Assembly: GCA_963675135.1 (NCBI GenBank)
Contig: OY776125.1
Location: forward strand, 43,120,513 to 43,184,512
Direction of reading: 5' to 3'
DNA: 64,000 nucleotides
DNA from: Galeopsis tetrahit
Lineage: Eukaryota; Streptophyta; Magnoliopsida; Lamiales; Lamiaceae
Shown here: positions 1 through 9,991 of the stretch, piece after piece
Layout of the letters: the number at the start of each line of letters is the position of its first letter
Position numbering within the stretch: position 1 is the stretch's first letter
Program-made: the position numbers and the translations under genes
The notes under the pieces: model-generated
What the model saw: only the letters and a program-made list of their open reading frames with translations
The model's database searches: none
Told to the model about the DNA's origin: nothing

Positions 1-208
1 AATACTTTTCCGAAACAGTTGCTACAAGCACAAACGGAAACATGAATGCTCTGTACCTAATCAACAATTGAAAGTTAAGACACAACACCATGACATGTAA
101 CCTGTCAAACTTCTATATCTATTCATTACAGCCATATACATATGTGATCAAGAAATCTAACATCAAAATATTGGAACAACCTCATTACATTGAGGAATTG
201 GGACAACA

Positions 209-957
209 TTACAAGACTACGCTTGGAGCAGAGAGCAATTTGGTTAATCGTAAGAATAGGTGCATCGTTAACAAGCTATCGGAACCCGCTTGATGACCCT
301 TCCCGGCTGCCCTTTCAACATTCAGATTCTTGGCAATCTTCTCTAGGCCTCCGTACAGCCCCAACTGTTTGGCCATGTCTCTAGTGTCGTACGAAATAGT
401 TCCAAAAATACTCTCCTTTAACATTGTGAACTCCTCGTAGCAGTAGGGAAGTCGGCTGCCGGTTAATATCCTAATCAAATAGCCATAGTCGCAAATTCCG
501 TGGAAAGTGATCCACTTCAAACCGGAACCCTTACCCAGTCCATATTGGTGGAACTTTCGTGCAAAAACCGATAGCCTCATTCATGTAAAAATTTATACCC
601 TGGTTGGTGAGGAGAGTGAGTGCTTCGGGGTCGTGGCGATTGAAACCGTGAAAATTGAATTGCCACACGTAACGAAACGGGGTGCCGAAGGTAGGGAGGT
701 TTCCGTGAACATCAGAGAGAGTGAGACCGAGTTGAATGAGTTTAAGTGAGTTGACATTGTTCCTCATTAAGTGATAGTGTTGTATAGGTGAGAGTTTAGA
801 GAAAGGAATACGGGTTGTGAAGATTGAACCTGGAAATTCTGTGTCGAACTAGGCGAAACCAATTAAGTGGTAGACATTGTTGAACAAGCCTGAGTTCCTG
901 TTCCACGTTGTAGTCCCAAACCTCACGAACAATAATCTTCTCAGAGCAACACATCAT
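209..957 (-). pseudogene. CAF1-like CCR4-NOT deadenylase pseudogene
   Basis: Conceptual reading on the minus strand gives a CCR4-associated factor 1 type 3'-5' exonuclease (DEDD family), which shortens mRNA poly(A) tails in the cytoplasm. An N-terminal EVW motif, the DTEFPG catalytic motif, SLKLIQLGLTLSD, WQFNFHGFN, WITFHG.CDYGYLI and HQAGSDSLLT occur in family order, so the acidic catalytic residues are still encoded. The frame is broken at least three times: a shift between the EVW start region and DTEFPG, an in-frame TAG at 849-851 just before DTEFPG, and a shift near 545-580 after the GINFYMNEA stretch. The C-terminus past HQAGSDS diverges from the family and stops at 209. ATG codons at 957 and 954 are plausible starts. 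No intron with GT-AG borders repairs the shifts, so I call it a pseudogene. An unusual CAF1-like paralogue with sequencing errors is less likely. Confidence 0.82.
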
Positions 958-974
958 TATTAAGCAAGAAATAC

Positions 975-1216
975 AGAGAGCTGACTAACCGTTGCGTTGC
1001 AATATAAGGGAGGGAAGTACGAAATTTCAAGAAGAAAGGCGCCCACAACGAAATTTGATACCTAATTAACTCTGACTAGCCGTTGCAATATAAGAGAAAT
1101 ATTTGAGATTACGAAATTTCATGAAAGGCGCGGGTATGTGACAAACAAATGTAACAAACTCGATGTTCTTTCTAATAGGCTGACTAGCCGTTGCAATATA
1201 AATTTGAAATACGCGG
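975..1216. repeat. Dispersed ~50-bp repeat, three local copies
   Basis: Three degenerate direct copies of a unit reading ctgactagccgttgcaata followed by taagagaa and, in the fuller copies, acgaaatttca and a gaaaggcgc block. They begin near 980, 1071 and 1181. A fourth copy lies near 3750-3800. They sit immediately upstream of the CAF1-like pseudogene. The function is unknown. Confidence 0.6.
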
Positions 1217-1220
1217 GCTA

Positions 1221-1356
1221 ATATAAGGAAACCCATCTTACTTCAATTAATATTTTTTTACTTCTTAAATTTTTACATTAATTTATATAAGGAAACCCAT
1301 CTTAGTTCAATTAATATTTTTTTACTTCTTAAATCTTTACATTAATTTATATAAGG
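1221..1356. repeat. 64-bp tandem repeat
   Basis: Two nearly identical 64-bp units start at 1221 and 1285 with atataaggaaacccatctta, and a partial third starts at 1349. The units differ at only a few positions, so the duplication is recent compared with the surroundings. Confidence 0.85.
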
Positions 1357-2534
1357 AAAGTAGATATCAACATCTCCTAATTAATTAATACATGTCGTAT
1401 TTCTAAAAAAACAATATTTCTAAAATATTACTCAAATTTATAATCATATGGAAATTTAAAATACTAGAATTTATTAATGGATTTGAATTGAAGGTGGGTA
1501 AAACCACAAAATATACACAATACTGGAGTACTAATTAGTGGAGTATAATTAATTAATTTTTTTTTTTTTTTTACAAAATTGATATATTTTATTTTCATAA
1601 TAATTTTTTTTTTTTAGATTGGAGACACAAATGGAAGTAAATTAAATCTAGTGATTACAAATAACAATAGAAATACATAATTCTTTCAAAAATTATTATT
1701 ATTATTATTATTATTATTGTAATTATATCACACTTTTGAAAAATACTCCTCTTTTATTCATCCTAGAAAATTTTATTTCACATCCTATAACTTATATATA
1801 ATCCAATTTATATCCTTTAAATTTTTTACTTTTTCAATTTACGTATTAAGGTGTTCAATTTACATCATCTTTACCAAAATATTGAAATTCCGATCAAACA
1901 GTTCAATTTAAGTCCTTTAAGTTTGAAAATTAAAAATTAATAATTAAAAAAATCTAAAAATCACATTAAAAAAATTTAAAAATCTCATTAAATTTTATAA
2001 ATGATGTAATATCAAAATTAAAAATTCTACGATTCTAAAAATTGAAAAAATGTGTAACTTAAAAAAGATTTTTTGTCACTAAAAATATCATTAAAATTTT
2101 TTGCAAATCTCATAAAAATAATCCCTATAACTCTTCACGATAGTTCTCTCATTCTCTATTTTTTTCTCTCAATTACAAATTACTCTTAATAGCTCATTTG
2201 AACAAGGTTTCAATTCAATTGAATGAATGGTGTAACTACTAATGGTATATAAATAAGAGATTATATACAACTAGGTACGTGTTTTAGAATTCTATAGTAA
2301 CTAAGGTCACACATTTTTAAAAATTGCAACTGAGGTCATATGAGACCATTAATACCCTCCATTTCATTTCTTTGCCAAAACTCACGTGCCTCTCCTTTTC
2401 CACACGCCATCATGTCAAAACACTATTCCTATTTGTAATATCACCATTTCAAATCAAATGGTGAGAGAAAAACTTCATTCTTCCATTGTCAAAACCTTCA
2501 TTCAAATTTCAAAATTGCTTTCAATTCAACAAAA
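1357..2534. other. AT-rich intergenic sequence
   Basis: No gene is supported here. The stretch is AT-rich with poly-T runs near 1556-1573 and 1603-1616 and an (ATT)n microsatellite at about 1693-1720. Confidence 0.6.
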
Positions 2535-3720
2535 ATGGAGCACCAGATTAGTGTGTGTGTAAAATATAACAGTCAGTGTAAACTTGTTTCCCTATCTTTC
2601 GGCACATCATTTACTGATTTCATGACAAAAATTCATCAAGCATGGCCACGAATTCAAGGTATTTTCGAAAACTTGGAGTTTACTTGGTCAACCGGAAATA
2701 TTGTGAACTGTTTGTTGGGTTGCGACGATTATTTAAAAAAACATGATTTCATATGCTCTATCGAACACTTTAAAATTAGTTACAATTTGTTCTTCAAAAT
2801 TAGGTTCGCCTTCTGTGTGTTCTCGTACTGATGTTCGTAATTTAAAGTTTGAGAATAGTCAAGGTCTGGTAGAATCAAATATTCCTATTAATATCCCTTG
2901 CTCAATCCCTATTTCGATAAAAAATTTCAAAGATAGTAGAATAGTATTTCGATCTATTAAGAATCTTAGTTCCAAAATTTGTTCACAAGAAATTCCAGAT
3001 ACGGGATCCGATCTTCCGTCCCATGATATATGCCCCAAAACCTTAAGGAACCCTTTACTTTCGGATTCATGGGCTGACAAGTTTAAGGATATATGTGTTG
3101 GTACAGTTTTTAATGGTGGTGGTGTTTAATTCAGGAAAAAGTTAATGAAGTATGCAAATGTGGCTGGATTTGTTTATAAATATCGTAGGAATGATCGTAA
3201 GTATATTAGAGTTGAATGTAATCATCGAATCGCTAAGACTTCGTCTGGTATTTTACTTATTACGGATGGTAATTTTATTCATAGTTGCATTGTTAATTCG
3301 TTTAACAGTGTCCTGAAGCTTATGTCTGATTTTGTTGTTCAAAAGGTTAGGACAACTCCCAATGCATCTGGTAAAGATGTTACTCCCTCCTATTCTTTTT
3401 AATTGACGTCCTGTAGGTTCACACACATATTAAGAAATAAACTATTTTCCTAATATGCCCTTAATAAATAAATGAATGACCGTTAATTTAACTGGGTGCA
3501 TGCCTGATTTTATGGGAATGATGGATGACTTATTCTTATCAATTCATTACCTAATTAAGGAAATAAAGGGGGTATATTAGAGATAAATTTACAAAACGTC
3601 AATTAAATTGTTAATTCTAAAAAATCTAAAACGACAATTAAAAAGGATAGGAGGGAGTATTCATTTATTAGACATTATTACAGATAAGATAGTGTTATAG
3701 CTGGGAAGTATTTGAGGGAT
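2535..3720 (+). pseudogene. Mutator-like (MuDR) transposase N-terminal remnant
   Basis: Three ORF pieces together resemble the N-terminus of a plant MULE transposase. First comes a PB1/ubiquitin-like start with VKYNSQCKLVSL (2535-2831). Then follows an acidic spacer, and then the MuDR DNA-binding region with VGTVF, FRKKLMKYANVAGF and RRNDRKYIRVEC (to 3382), which feeds into the ITDGNFIHSC zinc-site region. The first and second pieces are in different frames. The second and third share a frame but are separated by a TAA at 3127-3129. A MITE at 3383-3657 splits the end of the region. The DDE catalytic domain and terminal inverted repeats were not found, so this is a dead fragment. A host FAR1/MULE-derived gene is an alternative, but the breaks argue against it. 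Confidence 0.68.
3383..3657. mobile_element. Stowaway-type MITE in the MULE remnant
   Basis: The element begins ctccctcctattctttttaa and ends ttaaaaaggataggagggag, an inverted repeat of about 20 bp. It is flanked on both sides by TA (3381-3382 and 3658-3659), as expected for a Tc1/mariner-derived Stowaway. It is 275 bp long and AT-rich with no ORF. Confidence 0.88.
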
Positions 3721-4104
3721 TATGAAATTATTACAAGCAACTAACATATGTTGCTAATAGCCGTTGTAATATAAGAGAAGTGTTTGAAATTAAGAAAGGC
3801 GCGGAAGGTATCAAGAAACATATGAAATATAACTAACTTAACTAACTAATTAACAGGACTATGCCCCTCCATGAATCTAAATGTTAGATGCACTCTCCCT
3901 TTGTTTTTACTAATTTATTTTTGCTCTAGCTTTTAGTAAAATATTTGAAGATAGATACGCATTCCTCTAAAATTTAATATTAACCCTATACCTAGAGGAA
4001 TGTCGTCGCCGAAGTCAACCACAGCCCCAACTCCGCCAACCAAACAAATTTAATTTTTTTAAAAAAAGAAGTTAAAAATCTTTAAAAAAATAATAATAAT
4101 AATT
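3660..4104. other. Intergenic sequence, no gene seen
   Basis: Holds the fourth copy of the dispersed repeat (about 3750-3800) and AT-rich sequence with an (AAT)n stretch near 4090. No coding region is supported. Confidence 0.5.
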
Positions 4105-4318
4105 TTATTGTAGTAATTGAAACAGTTGTTTTTTGAATTTTTGGAAAAACGAAAGCAAGTATCACTAAAATTAAGTTAAGCAACACACAATTGAAACAAA
4201 ATTAAGCCTAATGTCTTGAATTGTGCTAAAGTCTATCACATATATGTGTAGACCAATCCTTCGTGAGGCTTAGGTGAACACATGCACTAATTATCAATTA
4301 TGTAGTCTAATTAGTACC

Positions 4319-5313
4319 TGTAGACACCTAAATTTAATTGGTCCCTCCAATTGATTTGGGCCTCTAAAGCCCAATAAATTAATTTAAAATTCAAGACGGG
4401 CCTCTAAAGTCCCATAAATGAAAACGGGCCTCTAAAGTCCAACAAACCAAATTGAGCCCAAATAAAGTATTCTTAGCCCAAACAATTCGAAATTTGAATT
4501 AAACCCTAACCACTTGCACAAATATCTCTCTGGCCCATAAGAAACCCTAGGTTCTACACCTATAAATAGAGGTCTCATTTCATTCATTTCAGAATCAAGA
4601 AATCAGAAGCATTCAAGACTCTAAAATTCTCTGCAGAGATTTTAGAGTGTTCTTCAGCAAGCGGAGGAGCTTCAACGGCGTTCTTCGTGCAAAGCGGCGA
4701 GAAGCAGCGTTCGAGTGGAGATCAAGGTGTTAAGCCCCTTCGATTCGGCGTTCTTCGTGCAAAGCGGCGAGAAGCAGTGTTCGAGCGGAGATCAAGGTGC
4801 TAAGCCTCTTCGATTCGACGTTTCTTCAAGGAGGAGATGCTTCGTGGATCTTCAACGTCGTTCGTCTTGAATAAGTCCTGAAAAGTCCCGAATAAGTCCC
4901 AAAAAAGTCCCGGAAAAGTCTCGAAAGTCCCGAAAAGTCCCTAAATTCAACGTTTAATCCAAAATACGGTGCTAAACCTTTGGATTAACGTTACAAAGTC
5001 CCAAATTCAAGAACGATCTTCAACGACGTTCATCCAAAAAGTCCCTAAATTCGGCGTTTAATCCAAAATACAGTGCTAAACCTTTGGATTAATGTTATAA
5101 AGCCCCAAATACAAGATCAGATAGGATTCGGCTGCGGATCCAACTCCAGAAGTTCCAAAAGTGCTCAAGAAATTCAAGAACTTCAAGAAGAGAGAATCAG
5201 AGGAGCAAATTAGAGATTGTAACCCGCAAATATTCATCGGTTTAATCCGAAATTAAATAAAATCGTTTACCATTTTCGCGTTTTTATATTTAATTCACGA
5301 ATCTGTGTTTACA
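4319..5313 (+). repeat. 5' LTR of the gag-only element
   Basis: A 995-bp LTR, TG...CA. It contains a TATA-like cctataaataga near 4558-4570 and an internal duplication of the segment acggcgttcttcgtgcaaag. It also contains clustered short repeats built on aagtccc and a duplicated block on cgtttaatccaaaata..gctaaacctttggatta. The 3' LTR lacks part of the first duplication, which accounts for most of the length difference. Confidence 0.92.
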
Positions 5314-5316
5314 AAT

Positions 5317-5335
5317 TGGCACGCCCAGTGGGACA
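5317..5335 (+). promoter_or_regulatory. Putative primer binding site
   Basis: TGGCACGCCCAGTGGGACA starts three bases after the 5' LTR. The TGG start pairs with a tRNA CCA end. It is not the initiator-Met tRNA site used by most plant Copia elements. The matching tRNA is not identified here. Confidence 0.5.
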
Positions 5336-5375
5336 ATCTCTACCTCTCATCTCTACTCTTCAAGCAAATCAAGTC

Positions 5376-6920
5376 ATGACGATGACACCAATCAAGATAA
5401 AGATCAAGAGAGGTGTTGCATCCGGACCAGCTGGTCTTGATTTTGAAGACGTGAACGTAGTCACGAGAAGTATGTCAAGAAGCTCGAAGTCATCGTCTTC
5501 TTCAGAGGAGTCTACTGCAGAGGGTCCATCGCCCAACACTGCGAACAAGGAGAACAACCCAGCCTGTTCCCCTACTCGTTCCACAGCGAGCTCATCAGAT
5601 TCAAGTACAGCCTCAGCAATGGCGACAGGCACTACGACTGTTGAGGAGCAACTAGCAAGCTTAACCCGAGTCATAGAAGGACTCACAAAACATGTCCAAG
5701 AACAGGATGCCCAGATTGCTAAACTGATAAGCAATGCAGACAAAGGAAAGCAAGTCGAGGGACATGATGCTGAGACGTCTGGTGAACGCCAACCAATAGA
5801 AATTGACCCAACCCTTAAGGAGTTACAAGTTTCTCCCGATGGTTTGGTGCCCGTTGACCGATTGAAAGAAATCATACTCGGGGCAATCAAAGATAAGTTG
5901 GAGGAAAATCCCAAGTCTTCATTCACCTACATCAAGCCTTACACGAAGAGGATTGACAGTTTGAAGATGCCAGCTGGTTATCAACCTCCAAAGTTGCAGC
6001 AGTTCGATGGCAAGGGTAATCCAAAACAGCATATTGCTCACTTCATAGAGACTTGCAACAATGCCGTCACTTACAGAGATCACTTGGTAAAGCAATTTGC
6101 ACGCTCGTTAAAGGGTAATTCATTCGATTGGTATACCGATTTGGAAGCTAGTTCGATTGACAGTTGGGAGCAGATGGAGCAGGAATTTCTCAATCGATTT
6201 TACAGCACTCGAAGAACGGTTAGTATGCTTGAATTGACGAACACTCGTCAATCAAAGGAAGAGCCGGTGATCGATTACATAAATCGATGGAGAAATCTAA
6301 GCCTAAATTGCAAGGATAGATTGACTGAAACTTCAGCTATCGAGATTTGCATCCAAGGAATGCAGCGAGGACTTCGATATATCCTTCAAGCAATTCGACC
6401 AAGATCATTCGAGGATTTGGCTACTAAGGCTCATGACATGGAGTTGAGCATGTCTACAAGTGGATTTGAAGGACCGCTATATAAAGAGTGGGGGCAAAGG
6501 AAAACGAGTTTGAAGGAGTTGCAACGAAAGCAATATCCATTTCTAGACTCAGACATCCTCGGAATTTTCGATGACTTGATCAAGAATGATCTCATTGAAC
6601 TACCACAAATGAAACGACCCGATGAGGCTGGGCGAACGGACGACCCCAAATATTGCAAGTACCATCGATTGGTAGGACATCCAACCCAAGACTGTTTTAT
6701 ACTTAAAGAGAAAATTATGCGGCTAGCCAAAGAAGGGAAGATCTTGCTAGAAGAAACTGAAACAACGGCGAATCACATCACAGTTGAAGACAATCAAGTT
6801 AAGGAAGTTTACGCAAATGACGCCTACAAATTGATTTCTGAAGACGACGTATACATTGGTCCCATGAACAGAATGTTTTTAAATGCTACTACACGTAAAG
6901 AAAACAAGTATGCTCCATAA
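5376..6920 (+). CDS. Gag protein of the non-autonomous LTR element
   Basis: An open frame of 514 codons. The first ATG of the frame is at 5376 (an earlier in-frame TTG overlaps the primer site). The N-terminal third is Ser/Thr-rich and low-complexity, followed by a short predicted coiled region (EEQLASLTRVIEGLTKHV). The middle, roughly residues 215-370, has the retrotransposon Gag signature with FARSLKGNSFDWYTDL, SWEQMEQEFLNRFY and WRNLSLNCKDRLTE. Near the end CKYHRLVGHPTQDC resembles a CCHC knuckle but spells C-x2-H-x4-H-x4-C. Gag would form the particle that packages the RNA. The ORF is uninterrupted, which suggests recent activity. No pol follows. Confidence 0.85.
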   Translation: MTMTPIKIKIKRGVASGPAGLDFEDVNVVTRSMSRSSKSSSSSEESTAEGPSPNTANKENNPACSPTRSTASSSDSSTASAMATGTTTVEEQLASLTRVIEGLTKHVQEQDAQIAKLISNADKGKQVEGHDAETSGERQPIEIDPTLKELQVSPDGLVPVDRLKEIILGAIKDKLEENPKSSFTYIKPYTKRIDSLKMPAGYQPPKLQQFDGKGNPKQHIAHFIETCNNAVTYRDHLVKQFARSLKGNSFDWYTDLEASSIDSWEQMEQEFLNRFYSTRRTVSMLELTNTRQSKEEPVIDYINRWRNLSLNCKDRLTETSAIEICIQGMQRGLRYILQAIRPRSFEDLATKAHDMELSMSTSGFEGPLYKEWGQRKTSLKELQRKQYPFLDSDILGIFDDLIKNDLIELPQMKRPDEAGRTDDPKYCKYHRLVGHPTQDCFILKEKIMRLAKEGKILLEETETTANHITVEDNQVKEVYANDAYKLISEDDVYIGPMNRMFLNATTRKENKYAP

Positions 6921-7035
6921 ACGCATGAGCATAAACTGCTTGTTGCTCCATAAACGCATGAGCCTAAACTGCTTGTTGCTCCATAATGCACGAGTCTAAA
7001 CTGCTTATTACTCCTGGTCCGCATGAGTCTAAACT
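6911..7035 (+). repeat. ~33-bp tandem repeats downstream of gag
   Basis: About four degenerate units of gctccataaacgcatgagc followed by ataaactgcttgtt, starting at the gag stop codon. They lie in the 3' untranslated tail of the gag-only element. Confidence 0.75.
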
Positions 7036-7240
7036 GTGTACGACAACCACCAAAGGTAAATACATGTGGTTAAACTGTTAACTTACTCCACTAAAGGCAT
7101 TTTAAGTGATTAAATAATTAAATCCCTACTTTGTCAAAAGTAGTTAAAGAATAGTCACTCCTGGCCCGCATATGGAAAATCATTTGAAAGAAATTCGCAA
7201 TTCGTCCACATCAAAGTCAAACGTTCACGTGAACGAAATG

Positions 7241-7252
7241 CGAGGGGGCATT
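7241..7252 (+). promoter_or_regulatory. Polypurine tract
   Basis: The purine-rich cgagggggca directly precedes the 3' LTR start at 7253 and is the expected site for plus-strand priming. Confidence 0.65.
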
Positions 7253-8218
7253 TGTAGACACCTAAATTTAATTGGTCCCTCCAATTGATTTGGGCCTCTA
7301 AAGCCCAATAAATTAACTTAAAATTCAAGACGGGCCTCTAAAGTCCCATAAATGAAAACGGGCCTCTAAAGTCCAACAAACCAAATTGAGCCCAAATAAA
7401 GTATTCTTAGTCCAAGCAATTCGAAATTTGAATTAAACCCTAACCACTTGCACAAATATATCCCTGGCCCATAAGAAACCCTAGGTTGTACACCTATAAA
7501 TAGAGGTCTCATTTCATTCATTTCAGAATCAAGAAATCAGAAGCATTCAAGACTCTAAAATTCTCTGCAGAGATTTTAGAGTGTTCTTCAGCAAGCGGAG
7601 GAGCTTCAACGGCGTTCTTCGTGCAAAGCGGCGAGAAGCAGCGTTCGAGTGGAGATCAAGGTGCTAAGCCCCTTCGATTCGGCGTTTCTTCAAGGCGTTC
7701 TTCGTGCAAAGCGGCGAATTCGGCGTTTCTTCAAGGAGGAGATGCTTCGTGGATCTTCAACGGCGTTCGTCTTTAATAAGTCCCGAAAAGTCCCGAATAA
7801 GTCCCGGAAAAGTCCCAGAAAAGTCTCGAAAGTCCCGAAAAGTCCCTAAATTCAACGTTTAATCCAAAATACGGTGCTAAACCTTTGGATTAACGTTACA
7901 AAGTCCCAAATTCAAGAACGATCTTCAACGACGTTCATCCAAAAAGTCCCTAAATTCGGCGTTTAATCCAAAATACAGTGCTAAACCTTTGGATTAACGT
8001 TATAAAGCCCCAAATACAAGATCAGATAGGATTCGGCTGCGGATCCAACTCCAGAAGTTCCAAAAGTGCTCAAGAAATTCAAAAACTTCAAGAAGAGAGA
8101 ATCAGAGGAGCAAATTAGAGATTGTAACCCACAAATATTCATCGGTTTAATCCGAAATTAAATAAAATCGTTTACCATTTTCGCGTTTTTATATTTAATT
8201 CACGAATTTGTGTTTACA
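7253..8218 (+). repeat. 3' LTR of the gag-only element
   Basis: A 966-bp partner of the 5' LTR with the same ends. Beyond one larger length difference in the duplicated aagcggcgagaagcag region, only scattered substitutions are visible, so the insertion is fairly young. It is followed by the target duplication GTACC. Confidence 0.92.
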
Positions 8219-8482
8219 GTACCATTAACTCCTAGGATAGTGACCTGTAAACAATTTCAACGCGATTACTAATGTTTACAACTCGCCCTCTCACTAATCT
8301 CTTAGTCGACCTCTAATCGATTAATGTCTAATGTTGTTGATCTAAGCAATCAACCCTCTCTCGGTTAAGCTAATTACTATATAACATAATCGAAAATGCT
8401 AGCTAATAGGATTGATTAACCAATTAAATCATACAAATTACAACACTAGAAACAATAAACCCACAAGACATAGATTAATCAT

Positions 8483-9028
8483 TAGGGCTGGCAAATCATG
8501 CTATCGTGTCGGGTTTCGTGTCGACATGATAAGGACAAACACGAATACGACACGATAAGGATATGTGTCGACACGACACGAACACGATAATTTTCGCGTC
8601 GACACGATACGATAACAAAACGATAATTTTTGTATCGACATGACATGACACGACACAACACGATAACGACACGCAACACGATAAGAAAATAAATAAATTT
8701 AAAATTGCATTTGAATATATAAAAATTAATATATTTATATAAATATAAAAAAATATTGTGTCATTATCGTGTTATTATCGGATACGTGTCATTATCGTAT
8801 CATGTTGTATCAGGTAAATAACAGATTAACGGGTTGTTAACAGGTTAATGGGTTACATGTTAATTTTATCGTGCTTAACGGGTTGACACGAACATGACAC
8901 GAAATTTTCGTGTCGTTATCGGGTCGACCTGATAACGACACGAACCCGATAAAATCAAACATTAACCCACAATTTTCATGTCGGATTCGTGTCGTGCTAT
9001 CGTGTCATATCGAGAATTACCACCTCTA
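8483..9028. mobile_element. hAT-type MITE packed with ACACGA motifs
   Basis: A 546-bp element starting TAGGGCTGGCAAATC and ending in a related inverted copy (gaattaccacctcta). It is flanked by a perfect 8-bp duplication TTAATCAT (8475-8482 and 9029-9036). The interior is filled with short copies of acacgacacgata / tatcgtgtcgtgt on both strands, with an AT-rich centre at about 8690-8755. It has no ORF. The 8-bp TSD and TAGGG ends indicate mobilisation by a hAT transposase. It interrupts repeat copy A; copy B shows the corresponding site with a single copy of the 8-mer. Confidence 0.9.
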
Positions 9029-9991
9029 TTAATCATTTATTTACTTCATTAATCTACTAATCACCCAACAAAACATCCACCCCAAAGCAATTAGATTTTA
9101 GCCAATGATTTTAGAGGAGAATCTCATGGCTACAACAAAGCAAACAATCAAACTCATAGAAAATAGCAAGAAATTTAAGAAATGAAGAAATTACCAAAAT
9201 TAACTTGCAATTAAAAGAGATATCACCTTGAATGTAGAATTTAATCTACAACTTGAAGTAAATGACAAAGCACAACCTTAATCCTTACTTGAAATTGAAA
9301 TCTATCCACTATTCTAGACTATTTTGTGAATTTAAAATGCAAAAATTGAAGAACACCACTAACTATGTGCTACTACGTGAATTGATCTTCAAAAAGTGGT
9401 GGAAAATGGGCAAAAATATGAAAATGAGGGTTTATATACTCATGGGGTAGGGTTTGGAAGTTGATTTTGCAAATAAGTCCCTAAAAAAATGGAGAAAATG
9501 CATTAAAAAAAACCCGAAAATGAGTCAAATCGGACGAGTTGGGTGAGTCAACTCGGCCAATGGGCTAAAATGGGTGGTCGACTCGCCCGACCAAAATACG
9601 TAGCAAAGGTGATTTTTGGATGTGGTCGGGTGGAATGGCTCTGGCTGGGTGGGTTGGCCTGGCCAAAATGTGTGGGCAGGGCTGGTGCACCGAGTCTCCC
9701 GGCTGGGTCGCCTCCCCTGTCCCATGTTTCGACCTATTTTCTTCGTCTCTTCATGTCTCGATCAGTTTTCAACCTCCAGTTGACTCGATTCTTTTTTTCA
9801 TTCCACTTCATTTTTCGAGATGAATCCAATGGTGCAATCTTCATTTTGGCTTAGTGAGATATAGACACGTTTTTTGCTCCCTAAATCATCATTTTTCCTA
9901 CAAACATCAACAATTGATCAACAACACATAAATATACAAACAATGTAAACTCCAAAAGTGCACTAAAATTATGCAATTTTCACCCGAATCA

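Larger units (their letters stand above)
4319..8218 (+). mobile_element. Gag-only non-autonomous LTR retrotransposon (TR-GAG-like)
   Basis: A complete 3.9-kb element bounded by LTRs that begin TGTAGACACC and end TTTACA, with a perfect 5-bp target duplication GTACC (4314-4318 and 8219-8223). The interior holds one gag ORF (5376-6920), then a short tail and a purine-rich tract gcgagggggca just before the 3' LTR. There is no protease, integrase, reverse transcriptase or RNase H. This matches the layout described for TR-GAG elements, which must borrow enzymes from an autonomous partner. The element sits inside repeat copy A. Confidence 0.9.
4105..9991 (-). repeat. Repeat copy A (~1.6 kb family, inverted, interrupted)
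   Basis: On the minus strand, 9991-9037, 8474-8219 and 4318-4105 read continuously as a degenerate copy of the sequence at 27692-29155. Shared landmarks are TGATTC..TGAAAATTGCAT at the start, TTTTAGTGCAC, the sequence around the hAT target, and GACATTAGGCTTAATT near the end. The copy is broken by a hAT-type MITE (8483-9028) and by the gag-only LTR element (4319-8218). A TATA-like AGTATATAAACC near 9435 and a TG start suggest a long LTR of an old retrotransposon. No coding domain remains. Confidence 0.72.

Noticed and set aside
5369..5926. 185-codon antisense ORF over gag
   Set aside because: It is fully opposite to the supported Gag frame and has Ser-rich low complexity that mirrors it.
9525..9854. 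Overlapping ORFs of 66-103 codons rich in Trp/Pro/Gly
   Set aside because: They arise in a locally GC-richer part of repeat copy A, have no domain and overlap on both strands.
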